Below the pieces are notes generated by a model. That model searched no databases. It saw only the letters and a program-made list of their open reading frames with translations, and was not told the origin of the DNA. From Salinibacterium hongtaonis (GTDB lineage Bacteria > Actinomycetota > Actinomycetes > Actinomycetales > Microbacteriaceae), in contig NZ_CP026951.1 of the NCBI RefSeq assembly GCF_003065485.1, positions 744,001-808,000 on the forward strand: DNA of 64,000 nucleotides, written 5' to 3'. Below are positions 53,674 to 60,802 of the stretch, piece by piece. The position numbers were made by a program, and so were the translations under genes. The first letter of the stretch is position 1, and the number at the start of each line of letters is the position of its first letter.

Positions 53674-53947
53674 TTGCTGCGCCGTCGAGCCAGAGGGTGG
53701 TGCTCGCATCGCTGTGGGCGCCATCCCTGCCGACGTGCTTGTCGCTGATCGTCGCCCCCTTGGTGATCACATGGACCAGGGCCATCGCATGCCCGCGCCC
53801 GAGGTCGTAGTCGTCCTTCAACCATTCGACGATCGGCGCCGCCTTGGTGCCGGGGCCGAACCCGCGTTTCTCGGCGAGCGCTATCAACTGCCGCGGGGTG
53901 AGCCCCGTCTTCGCTTCGATGGTGTCGAGGTAAGCCTGAAACGACAT
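53657..53947 (-). CDS. DUF4287 domain protein
   Basis: A 96-residue protein. SFQAYLDTIEAKTGLTPRQLIALAEKRGF and the following KAAPIVEWLKDDYDLGRGHAMALVHVI cover the whole DUF4287 domain, a small helical family often linked to DUF5655 or nucleic-acid proteins. Function unknown. The last 25 residues are low-complexity and polar. It is convergent with the ClpC-like gene. Confidence 0.85.
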   Translation of the reverse strand: MSFQAYLDTIEAKTGLTPRQLIALAEKRGFGPGTKAAPIVEWLKDDYDLGRGHAMALVHVITKGATISDKHVGRDGAHSDASTTLWLDGAASNPAG

Positions 53948-53999
53948 ACAGATCGCCTCCTTTAGCCGGTGAGGCTCACGAGACTAGCGCGCACAACCG

Positions 54000-55184
54000 T
54001 CAACTGGCTTCTTCTACCTTCTTCGGAAGCTTGCGCACCCTGGCCCGGCGGCGGGTCGGGTTGAGCGAGCGCATCTCTTCTGTCTTGCCGAAGCACAACA
54101 GGCGGTCCTCGGGCTGCAGCACCTGGCGCGCGCGGGGGTTCGGAATCACGGTGGTTCCGCGGTTCAGCGTGAGCACCGTGATGTCGCGCTCCAGCAGGCC
54201 GGATTCGCCGAGGGTCTTGCCCACGAGGTCGGCGCCCGAGTGGACGACCAGTTCGGCAACACCGTAACCGGTCGAAACGGCCAGACGCTGGCGAATGTCG
54301 ATGTCGGGGAATGCGACCTCATTGGAGATGTAGTCGATGATTGCGCCAGCAACGTCGAGTTTGGTGGCCGCCTCGATGCCCTGCAGGCCAGGGGAGGAGT
54401 TGACCTCCATCACGAGGGGGCCGTCGTTGCCCTCGAGCATGTCGACCCCGGCGATCTTGAGACCCATGATCTGGGCGGAGCGCACGGCGGCGCGCTCATA
54501 CTCCGGCGTCAGTTCAACGGGCTCGACCGAGCCTCCACGGTGCACATTTGACCGGAACTCGTCGCCCACCGCACTGCGCCGCATCGCCGCAACAACACGG
54601 TCACCCACGACGAGAGCGCGGATGTCGCGGCCACGACTCTCGGCAATGAACTGCTGAATCAGCACGTTCTGCTTGGTGGAGTGCAGTGTCTCGATGATCG
54701 CCTCGGCGACCTTCGCATCCGGGGCCAGAATCACACCAATGCCCTGGGTGCCCTCCAAAAGCTTGATCACGACGGGCGCGCCGCCGACCTGCTCGATGGC
54801 CGGCCTCACATCCGCACGGTTGCGCACGAACGCGGTCGCGGGCATCGCGATGTTGTGGCGGGAGAGAATTTGGGTCGCCCGCAGCTTGTCTCGCGCGTTG
54901 ACGATGCCGTTCGCGGTGTTGGGTGTGTAGACATCCATCTGCTCGAACTGGCGAACCACGGCGGTGCCGAAGTAGGTGATCGAGTTGCCGATGCGGGGGA
55001 GAATCGCGTCGTAGACCGAGAGCGGGCGCCCCCTAAAGTGCAGGTCCGGCTCCGGGCCGGCAAGGTCGATTGCGAACCGCAGGGTGTTGAGCACCTTGAC
55101 GGTGTGCCCGCGCTGCTGGGCAGCCGAACGAAGCCGCTGAGTCGAATACGACTGTGGCGCGCGAGAGAGGATGGCGAGTTTCAT
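54000..55184 (-). CDS. RimK-type ATP-grasp ligase fused to an RCK_C (TrkA-C) domain
   Basis: A 394-residue protein. Residues 1-290 form a complete RimK ligase: MKLAILSRAPQSYSTQRL, DAILPRIGNSITYFG, VVIKLLEGTQGIGVI for ATP, GRDIRALVVGDRVVAAMRR and the metal site DGPLVMEVNSSPGLQGIE. Residues about 306-375 (YGVAELVVHSGADLVGKTL ... VIPNPRARQVLQPEDRLLCFG) match an RCK_C ligand-binding domain known from K+ channel regulators. A basic tail follows (PTRRRARVRKLPKK). RimK adds glutamates to ribosomal protein S6 in E. coli; substrate here is unproven. It is divergent from a RimB-type protease with only 25 bp between the start codons. Confidence 0.85.
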   Translation of the reverse strand: MKLAILSRAPQSYSTQRLRSAAQQRGHTVKVLNTLRFAIDLAGPEPDLHFRGRPLSVYDAILPRIGNSITYFGTAVVRQFEQMDVYTPNTANGIVNARDKLRATQILSRHNIAMPATAFVRNRADVRPAIEQVGGAPVVIKLLEGTQGIGVILAPDAKVAEAIIETLHSTKQNVLIQQFIAESRGRDIRALVVGDRVVAAMRRSAVGDEFRSNVHRGGSVEPVELTPEYERAAVRSAQIMGLKIAGVDMLEGNDGPLVMEVNSSPGLQGIEAATKLDVAGAIIDYISNEVAFPDIDIRQRLAVSTGYGVAELVVHSGADLVGKTLGESGLLERDITVLTLNRGTTVIPNPRARQVLQPEDRLLCFGKTEEMRSLNPTRRRARVRKLPKKVEEAS

Positions 55185-55209
55185 TGGGCAGCCCTGAGAT
55201 GATGGGGGG

Positions 55210-55704
55210 ATGACAGAGAACACCTATCTAAGCACCATCGTCGGATGGCGCGAGTGGGTGAGTCTGCCGGGTGTGGAAGTGCCCTGGATCAAGGCAAAGC
55301 TCGACACGGGGGCACGCACCTCAAGCTTGCACGCTTTTGATGTCGAGGTGTTCTCCGATGGCCCAGCTGGGTCTGATACTGCGACCGAACAGGTGAGGTT
55401 CTCAATTCACCCGTGGCAGGAGTCAGAGGCCGACGCCGTCACCATTGTGCGGCCCGTCCATGATCGACGTGTGGTGCGCAGCTCTTCCGGCCACGAGCAG
55501 GAGCGCATTGTCGTGCTGCTCGACGTCGCCCTCGCCGGGCGAACCGTCACCGCCGAGGTGACCCTCGCCAACCGCGACTCGATGGGGTTCAGGATGCTCC
55601 TGGGCCGCGAGGCGCTTCAGCAGGGTTTCATTGTCGACTCGTCGCAGTCGTTCGCGGCCGGTCGTGCCCCGCGCGAGATCCGCAGGGCTAATCGCGGCCG
55701 CTAA
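55210..55704 (+). CDS. RimB-like retropepsin-type protease (Zn_protease/RimK-associated family)
   Basis: A 164-residue protein of the family often named ATP-dependent zinc protease or RimK/LysX-associated. The N-terminal IVGWREWVSLPG and the WIKAKLDTGARTSSLHAFDVE stretch, with Asp32-Thr-Gly as in retroviral aspartic proteases, identify it; the end has ANRDSMGFRMLLGREAL. In Pseudomonas, RimB acts against the RimK product on the ribosome. Placed head to head with the RimK-type ligase, it may remove what that enzyme adds. Confidence 0.84.
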   Translation: MTENTYLSTIVGWREWVSLPGVEVPWIKAKLDTGARTSSLHAFDVEVFSDGPAGSDTATEQVRFSIHPWQESEADAVTIVRPVHDRRVVRSSSGHEQERIVVLLDVALAGRTVTAEVTLANRDSMGFRMLLGREALQQGFIVDSSQSFAAGRAPREIRRANRGR

Positions 55705-55730
55705 TCTGCGCCTTTTCTGCCATCGGCCCA

Positions 55731-55786
55731 TGAGCGGTCACTTTTGGCACCAAAACTCTTCTTTTGGCGCCGAAACTGACCACTCA
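55731..55786. repeat. Long imperfect inverted repeat with 25-bp arms
   Basis: Arms 55731-55755 and 55762-55786 pair at about 21 of 25 positions around a 6-base loop (CTCTTC). Each arm itself contains a palindromic TTTTGGCRCCRAAA core. It lies in the 130-bp spacer between the RimB-like and Trp-rich genes, which converge, so it may act as a bidirectional terminator, or be a member of a dispersed intergenic repeat family. Confidence 0.6.
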
Positions 55787-55834
55787 CGTGCGGGGGTGCC
55801 GGCCCGGCCCAAACGTCCTCACTAATCGCGGTCG

Positions 55835-56875
55835 CTAGGCCCGTTGCCACGCCGTGTTACTCGGTGATGCGTAGTCACGACGCCAGTCGACCGGGTCGCC
55901 GGCTAGTTCGAGAACATCGCCGAGCCACCAGGTCTCGTCGGGTCCCCATCCGGCAAATACCGTGTGGGCACCACCGGCCGGCAGCGCACGACCGGCGGTG
56001 CTGAGGTAGCCGCTCACCGTGAGGTGCACGGCGTCGAAGTCGCCCGCAACGGCGCTCCAGTCCGGAATCCACCACGGTCCATCGTGCCCGGTCGTGTGAA
56101 ACCAGTCAGGGCGTCGGGAGCGTGTCACGTCGAGCGGATAGCGCCCGACCAGGGCGGTCCAAGCATCCGGCCCGGTTATTTCGTAGACGCGGCATCCGCT
56201 TCCCGGGCGAAGGGGCCACACTGTGGCCGTGGTCCAACCCAGAGTGTCTTCGATGAACGCCAGATTCGCCGCCCCTAACTCAGGCAGTCCGCACGTAGTG
56301 GTGACCAGATTGGCGTGCGCCGGTGTCGACCACCAGGCGCCCGTCCAGCGGGAACTAAGCTCCGCGGACATGGCCGCTGCGTTGCGCTCGCTCGCGAGTG
56401 ATTTCGCCTTCCACGCAGCCACGCGATCCGCTGCGCCACTCAGTAGCGGCGGGTCGATCGTGGGGTCGCCCGTCCACTGCACGTAGTGCTGGTTGTCGAG
56501 ATCAACGGGGGATCGCCACCACGCGGATGCAGGCGATGCCGCGACTCTGCGCGCTACCGGCGTTAGCGCCGCAACTATTGCCGGGCTAGCCAAGAGGAGG
56601 TCTACCTCGTCGGGCGGTTGCCAGTACATTGCGGATGATGTGGCGTCGAAGAGGCATTCACGTACGGCTTCGTCGTTGAAATCGTTGGGATTAGCGTCGG
56701 CGAATTCGACGATCGACTGCGCGAACTCTTCGGTCATCCCCGAGTCGCGCGGTGCCTGAGCCGCGTGCCACTGAAGCGTCCACAGTGCGGGTTCAGCCGA
56801 CGCGAGCAGGCTCGCGATCGCCCGCCGGCCGCGGGGGCCGTGTAGCCAGCCTTCGCCAGCAGGATCGTGAACCAT
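55835..56875 (-). CDS. Trp-rich protein of unknown function
   Basis: A 346-residue protein I do not recognise. It is unusually rich in Trp, with repeated WW pairs (AWWRSPVDLD, GAWWSTPAHAN, GPWWIPDWSAV, ETWWLGDVLEL). No signal peptide, membrane helix or catalytic motif is evident. The N-terminal fifth (GPRGRRAIASLLASAEPALWTLQWHAAQ) is helical, and the C-terminal half looks beta-rich with the region GSGCRVYEITGPDAWTALVGRYPLDVT. Ribosome binding site is unclear; ATG 56875 is used. It stands apart from neighbours, flanked by the inverted repeat and a 260-bp gene-free spacer. Confidence 0.65.
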   Translation of the reverse strand: MVHDPAGEGWLHGPRGRRAIASLLASAEPALWTLQWHAAQAPRDSGMTEEFAQSIVEFADANPNDFNDEAVRECLFDATSSAMYWQPPDEVDLLLASPAIVAALTPVARRVAASPASAWWRSPVDLDNQHYVQWTGDPTIDPPLLSGAADRVAAWKAKSLASERNAAAMSAELSSRWTGAWWSTPAHANLVTTTCGLPELGAANLAFIEDTLGWTTATVWPLRPGSGCRVYEITGPDAWTALVGRYPLDVTRSRRPDWFHTTGHDGPWWIPDWSAVAGDFDAVHLTVSGYLSTAGRALPAGGAHTVFAGWGPDETWWLGDVLELAGDPVDWRRDYASPSNTAWQRA

Positions 56876-57135
56876 GTGCTGAGACTAGGGGGTGAGTGGC
56901 CGCACGGCCCACGATGGTGGCGACGGAACCTTCGCGACTGCGACACCATTGCCTACCACCCCGCCGGGCGGGTGGACGTGGAAAACCGCGCGGCTGTTAG
57001 CTTCCGAACAGAGCCGCGCGTCAGATGGCAGGTAGGACCTGAACGCGCAGGCCACGCCCGACCTTACGTTTGATCACCACCGCGACGCGTCGGATCGTGC
57101 TGGTGGACAATGCCAATCCCTGGGATGGTGGGTGA
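56876..57135. other. Gene-free spacer with one hairpin
   Basis: The only feature seen is a hairpin: GCGCGGCT (56988-56995) with AGCCGCGC (57012-57019), followed on the minus strand by GGTTTTCC, so it resembles a minus-strand terminator although no minus-strand gene ends there. No ORF or promoter is convincing. Confidence 0.35.
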
Positions 57136-57318
57136 ATGAAACTCACAAGGATTCGTAAAGGAAAGATGATCGGCGGGGTCTGCGGGGGCATAGCTAGGCA
57201 GCTGGGCTGGGATGCATCTGTCCTGCGAGTCATAACGCTCGTCGGTGCCCTCTTTGCAGGTGTGACCGTGTTCGTCTACATCGCCTTGTGGCTGCTTATG
57301 CCGCAAGACGATTTCTAA
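57136..57318 (+). CDS. PspC domain protein
   Basis: A 60-residue membrane protein consisting of one PspC domain: TRIRKGKMIGGVCGGIARQLGW followed by a helix (VITLVGALFAGVTVFVYIALWLLMP). PspC proteins sense membrane stress and in some bacteria bind PspA; a PspA protein is encoded at 45203-45943. It is among the shortest forms, with no cytosolic extension. No operon partner is adjacent. Confidence 0.88.
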   Translation: MKLTRIRKGKMIGGVCGGIARQLGWDASVLRVITLVGALFAGVTVFVYIALWLLMPQDDF

Positions 57319-57354
57319 CTCGCTTGATCACAGGGTCTGCAGACCTGCCTCGCC

Positions 57355-57495
57355 CGAACTAATTGTTCGAACTAGTTGTCGAGGCTGAGGATGCTCACTG
57401 CGGCCCTAGTTACTACATCCGCGCAGTACGGCCGGTATGCCTGAAGTCATGCGTTTGTCCAGACTTCATGAGAAAAGTCCAGACTGGCTTGAGAA
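57355..57495. repeat. Two sets of short direct repeats beside tRNA-Arg
   Basis: CGAACTARTTGT occurs at 57355-57366 and 57368-57379 (13-bp period). GTCCAGACT occurs at 57457-57465 and 57477-57485, each followed by a TTGAG/ATGAGAA-like end (20-bp period). GGTCTGCAGACC (57334-57345) is a perfect 12-bp palindrome just before them. They occupy the 187-bp spacer after the PspC gene, on the 3' side of the tRNA. No integrase or mobile gene is near. Confidence 0.5.
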
Positions 57496-57505
57496 CTGAC
57501 AGAAG

Positions 57506-57578
57506 TGCCCTCGGAGGGATTCGAACCCCCGACCTTCGGTACCGGAAACCGGCGCTCTATCCCCTGAGCTACGAGGGC
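57506..57578 (-). tRNA. tRNA-Arg (anticodon CCG)
   Basis: The 73-base minus-strand sequence folds as a cloverleaf: acceptor GCCCTCG with CGAGGGC, D-arm GCTC...GAGC, anticodon loop TTCCGGT (anticodon CCG, reading CGG) and T-arm GGGGGTTCGAATCCCTC. CCA is not encoded. One mismatch (27-43) closes the anticodon stem. Confidence 0.93.
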
Positions 57579-57651
57579 GGATGTGTGCGCTCCGGGCGTG
57601 GAGGCCCGGAGCGCTTGTCTAGGTTAGCAGCCCGAGAGGGGCGGCCGGGCC

Positions 57652-58242
57652 TCAGCCGAGGTGGCTGGTGACGTAGGTGACGAGCTGCTGGGCGTCGACG
57701 CCCTCGTAGAAGGCGTCGGACGAGACCGTGATCCAGTAGGTGCTGCCAGCGAGCACCGTCGCTTGACCATCGGCGAACCAGGCATCCCCGAGGGCGGGGG
57801 CGGCGGTTGCGCTGGCCGTGAGCTCGCTGCGTAGCGCCGCAAGCTTGGTCGGGCCCGGCGTCGCCACGGTCACGGTGATGACCTCGCCGCTGGTCTGATT
57901 CACGTAGAAGCAGGCGATGCCCTTGCGGTCGATGGCCTCTTTCGCAGTGGCGCTCACGGATGCTGGCGCATCGATGCGGGAGTAGTTCGGGTTGAAGTCG
58001 TAGAGGTTCTGCGCCGTGATGATGTCGTCGCAGCTCACCCCAACGGCGGTCGATTCATCGACGGCCGGTGAACTCGGCTCAGGGGATGCGCCGCTGCTCG
58101 CGCTCGCGCTCGGGCTCGCGCTGGGGGAGTGGGATGCCCCGTGCTCGCTGCTTTCGGGGGCGCATCCGCTGAGCGCCACCACGGCGACGGCGGCGATTGC
58201 GGCGATGCGGGCGATACGGCGAGGATGCTGGGCAATGGTCAC
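57652..58242 (-). CDS. Putative lipoprotein of unknown function (paralog of 41831-42400)
   Basis: A 196-residue exported protein with signal peptide RRIARIAAIAAVAVVALSGC ending in the lipobox. A Ser/Ala/Pro-rich spacer follows (SPSASPSASASSGASPEPSS), then a domain starting VSCDDIITAQNLYDF with a second Cys (ACFYVN). It shares layout and Cys placement with the lipoprotein at 41831-42400. The longer open frame to 59649 is antisense to argS and is rejected. The start is odd: AGGAGG directly abuts GTG 58242, and the next in-frame codon at good spacing is ATT 58236. It is divergent from argS. Confidence 0.72.
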   Translation of the reverse strand: MTIAQHPRRIARIAAIAAVAVVALSGCAPESSEHGASHSPSASPSASASSGASPEPSSPAVDESTAVGVSCDDIITAQNLYDFNPNYSRIDAPASVSATAKEAIDRKGIACFYVNQTSGEVITVTVATPGPTKLAALRSELTASATAAPALGDAWFADGQATVLAGSTYWITVSSDAFYEGVDAQQLVTYVTSHLG

Positions 58243-58341
58243 CCTCCTATTGTGCCGTCTGCGGGGCCGGGCCAGAGGGTTGCCCCGCCGGTCGAGGGCC
58301 CCAGCACCCGCCATGCCGCAAGCATGCAGCCAGCGGGCCGG

Positions 58342-58347
58342 TAGAAT
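58342..58347 (+). promoter_or_regulatory. -10 box of a probable leaderless argS transcript
   Basis: TAGAAT at 58342-58347 ends six bases before the argS GTG, so transcription would start at the start codon itself. No clear -35 box is seen. The same TAGAAT-N7-GTG layout occurs before lysA. Confidence 0.5.
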
Positions 58348-58353
58348 TCGGGA

Positions 58354-60003
58354 GTGACTCCCGCTGAACTCTCCGCCCGCATTCTCGACATCGTTAACGC
58401 CCTGGTTGCGTCGCGGGAGGGCACCGTGTCCGTCTCGATCGACGATGTGCGTCTCGACCGACCCAAGAACCGGGATCACGGTGACTGGGCATCGAGCGTG
58501 GCCCTCAAGATTGCTAAGCCGCTCGGCTCTAACCCGCGGGAGATCGCCACGGCGCTCGCCGAGGGCATCGCAAAGGTCGACGGTGTCGCGTCGGTCGACG
58601 TTGCTGGCCCCGGCTTCATTAACATCACGCTGGATGCCGCTGCGGCCGGCGCGCTCGCCAAGAGCATCGTCGAGCAGGGCGCTGCCTACGGCACGAGCGA
58701 TGGTTTGGCCGGGCAGAAGATCAACCTCGAGTTCGTCTCGGCCAACCCCACCGGCCCGCTGCACATCGGCCACACCCGCTGGGCCGCGCTGGGCGACTCG
58801 CTCGGTCGCGTTCTGCGCGCTGCGGGGGCGGATGTGACCAACGAGTTCTACATCAATGACGCTGGCAACCAAATGAACAACTTTGGGGCGAGCATTCTTG
58901 CTGCCGCCAAGGGCGAGCCGACCCCGGAGAACGGTTACCCGGGCCAGTACGTCACCGATCTGGCCAAGGGCGTGCTCGAGCTCGAACCGAATCTGCTCGA
59001 ACTCGACGACGAGACGGCCCTCGCACTGGCGCGCGAGCTCGGCTACCAGCTGCAGCTGCAGGAGATCAAGGATTCCCTGGCCCGCTTCAACGTGGAGTTC
59101 GACGTGTGGTTCTCGGAGCGCACCCTCCACGAGGGCAACCCCAGCGCCATCGACCGGGCCGTCGACCGTCTGCGCGAGCAGGGTCACGTCTACGACGAAG
59201 ACGACGCGATCTGGGTGCGCACGACCGACTTCGGCGACGACAAAGATCGCGTCATCAAGCGCGGCAACGGCATCTACACCTACTTCGCCGCCGACGCCGC
59301 CTACTACCTGAGCAAGACCGATCGCGGCTTCAACCACAAGATCTACCTGCTCGGCGCCGACCACCACGGTTACGTTCACCGCATTAAGGCAATTGCGGGC
59401 GCATCCGGCGAAGACCCGCAGAAAGATGTCGAGGTGCTCATCGGCCAGCTCGTGTCGATCAACGGTGCCAAGCTCTCGAAGCGCGCCGGCAACATCATCG
59501 AGCTCAATGATCTTCAGGCCTGGCTCGGAACGGATGCTCTGCGCTACTCGCTCGCGCGCTACCCGGCGGATTCGCCGCTCACGCTCGACCCCGAGGTTTT
59601 GCAACGCCGCACCAACGACAACCCGGTTTTTTATGTGCAGTATGCGCACGCTCGAACCAACCAGGTTTCGCGCAATGCCGAGGCCGCCGGCGTCTCACGC
59701 GACACGTTCGACGCGAGCCTGCTCAGCCACGAAGCCGAGAGCATTCTGCTCGGGTCTCTCGCGGAGTTCCCCCGCATCGTTCTTCAGGCCGCTGAGCTGC
59801 GCGAGCCGCACCGGGTGGCCCGCTATGCGGAGGAGCTCGCGGGGGCTTACCACCGCTGGTACGACAACTGCCGCGTAACTCCTCAGGGCGATGCGCCTGT
59901 CGAGGCCGTGCACGGCACCCGTCTGTGGCTTAATGATGCGACGGGGCAGGTGCTGCGCAACGCGCTCGGCCTGCTCGGAGTAGACGCCCCCGAAAGGATG
60001 TAG
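58354..60003 (+). CDS. argS: Arginyl-tRNA synthetase
   Basis: A 549-residue class I synthetase. N-terminal Arg-tRNA domain (about residues 1-110), then HIGH as PTGPLHIGHTRWAALGD, and the KMSKS loop as AKLSKRAGN. The C-terminal helical anticodon-binding domain contains YVQYAHARTN. Conserved NDAGNQMNNFG and TTDFGDDKDRVIKRGNG are present. GTG 58354 lies seven bases after a TAGAAT box. Downstream are LmeA-like, lysA, hom and thrC on the same strand, the actinobacterial argS-lysA arrangement. Confidence 0.96.
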   Translation: MTPAELSARILDIVNALVASREGTVSVSIDDVRLDRPKNRDHGDWASSVALKIAKPLGSNPREIATALAEGIAKVDGVASVDVAGPGFINITLDAAAAGALAKSIVEQGAAYGTSDGLAGQKINLEFVSANPTGPLHIGHTRWAALGDSLGRVLRAAGADVTNEFYINDAGNQMNNFGASILAAAKGEPTPENGYPGQYVTDLAKGVLELEPNLLELDDETALALARELGYQLQLQEIKDSLARFNVEFDVWFSERTLHEGNPSAIDRAVDRLREQGHVYDEDDAIWVRTTDFGDDKDRVIKRGNGIYTYFAADAAYYLSKTDRGFNHKIYLLGADHHGYVHRIKAIAGASGEDPQKDVEVLIGQLVSINGAKLSKRAGNIIELNDLQAWLGTDALRYSLARYPADSPLTLDPEVLQRRTNDNPVFYVQYAHARTNQVSRNAEAAGVSRDTFDASLLSHEAESILLGSLAEFPRIVLQAAELREPHRVARYAEELAGAYHRWYDNCRVTPQGDAPVEAVHGTRLWLNDATGQVLRNALGLLGVDAPERM

Positions 60004-60008
60004 CGCCC

Positions 60009-60704
60009 ATGGCCCGACGACCCGAGACCTCTTACCGGCCCGGCGAGCGTCGGGCGGGTCGCAAGGCTCTTCGCATTACCGTGGGGCTTCTCATCACGGT
60101 CGTCATCCTCGGCGGGGCGGCCGTGATCGTTGATATGGGCCTGCGCGATTTCGCCGAGACGCGCGCTGAGGCCGAGATTAAGAAGCGCATCCCGGGCTCC
60201 GATTCGACTGTCGATGTCACGATCAACGGCTTCTCGATGCTGCTCCAGACCGTTTCGGGGAGCCTCGACGATGTGGATGTCGATCTGGCGATCGGGGAGG
60301 AGGGGGTCTCGGCCCTCGCCGAGAATGCCGGATTCGCGGGGGCGGTTCGACTTGTCGCCAACGGAATCGAGCTCGACTCTTCGATCGATGTTCTCGGCCT
60401 GACCGTGCCATTCTCGGCGACCGTCGCGCCCACAATCGATGGCGGCTACCTGGTGCTTACGCCCACCGGCGTCACGGCCGCCGATGCCGTCACCCTCGAC
60501 CTCACTCAGCTCGTCGACATCACGGGGCTGGGTTTTTCGGTGTGCACGGCAAGCCTGCTGCCCGAGAGCTTCACGATCACGGGGGTTGAGGCCAAGACTT
60601 CTACGCTCAATCTCACGGCTCATGGTGCCGATGTCCCGGTCGATCTCGATGCGCTTGCACGCAAGGGATCGTGTGCTGCGCAGGGGGCAGAGACGGGCGA
60701 GTAG
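60009..60704 (+). CDS. LmeA-like phospholipid-binding protein (DUF2993)
   Basis: A 231-residue protein with a cytosolic basic N-terminus, one signal-anchor helix (ITVGLLITVVILGGAAVIVDMG) and an exported beta-rich DUF2993 domain (about residues 45-220: AEAEIKKRIPGSDSTVDVTINGFSMLLQTVSG). In mycobacteria LmeA binds lipids and affects lipomannan. A Cys pair near the end (SVCTASL, GSCAAQ) may form a disulfide. It starts five bases after the argS stop and ends 98 bp before lysA. Confidence 0.82.
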   Translation: MARRPETSYRPGERRAGRKALRITVGLLITVVILGGAAVIVDMGLRDFAETRAEAEIKKRIPGSDSTVDVTINGFSMLLQTVSGSLDDVDVDLAIGEEGVSALAENAGFAGAVRLVANGIELDSSIDVLGLTVPFSATVAPTIDGGYLVLTPTGVTAADAVTLDLTQLVDITGLGFSVCTASLLPESFTITGVEAKTSTLNLTAHGADVPVDLDALARKGSCAAQGAETGE

Positions 60705-60716
60705 CGCGTCGCGTAA

Positions 60717-60722
60717 TAGAAT
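60717..60722 (+). promoter_or_regulatory. -10 box upstream of lysA
   Basis: TAGAAT at 60717-60722 would start transcription near 60729-60730, at the GTG of the short reading frame at 60730-60795. A TAATAG at 60714-60719 is an alternative. No -35 match is convincing. Confidence 0.45.
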
Positions 60723-60729
60723 TCCCAGA

Positions 60730-60795
60730 GTGTGCCCGGCGCTACGAGTATCTGTGCGCCGGCGTCGACACGATCAAGTTCCTTCGACCCCGTGA
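60730..60795 (+). CDS. Possible Arg-rich leader peptide before lysA
   Basis: A 21-codon frame starts GTG 60730 and stops at TGA 60793-60795, eight bases before the lysA GTG. It contains four consecutive Arg codons (CGC CGG CGT CGA, 60757-60768) and a further CGA. The Arg codons overlap the 3' arm of hairpin A (60736-60742 with 60756-60762) and the 5' arm of hairpin B (60764-60768 with 60784-60788). This is the geometry of a leader-peptide attenuator. It is inference; high-GC DNA can give Arg runs by chance. A competing frame from GTG 60732 has its stop overlapping the lysA start. Confidence 0.4.
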   Translation: MCPALRVSVRRRRHDQVPSTP

Positions 60796-60802
60796 GGCCT
60801 GT

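Noticed and set aside
57652-59649. 665-residue frame extending the lipoprotein gene upstream through argS
   Set aside because: The extension is antisense to argS. The lipobox signal peptide shows that the true protein starts near 58242.
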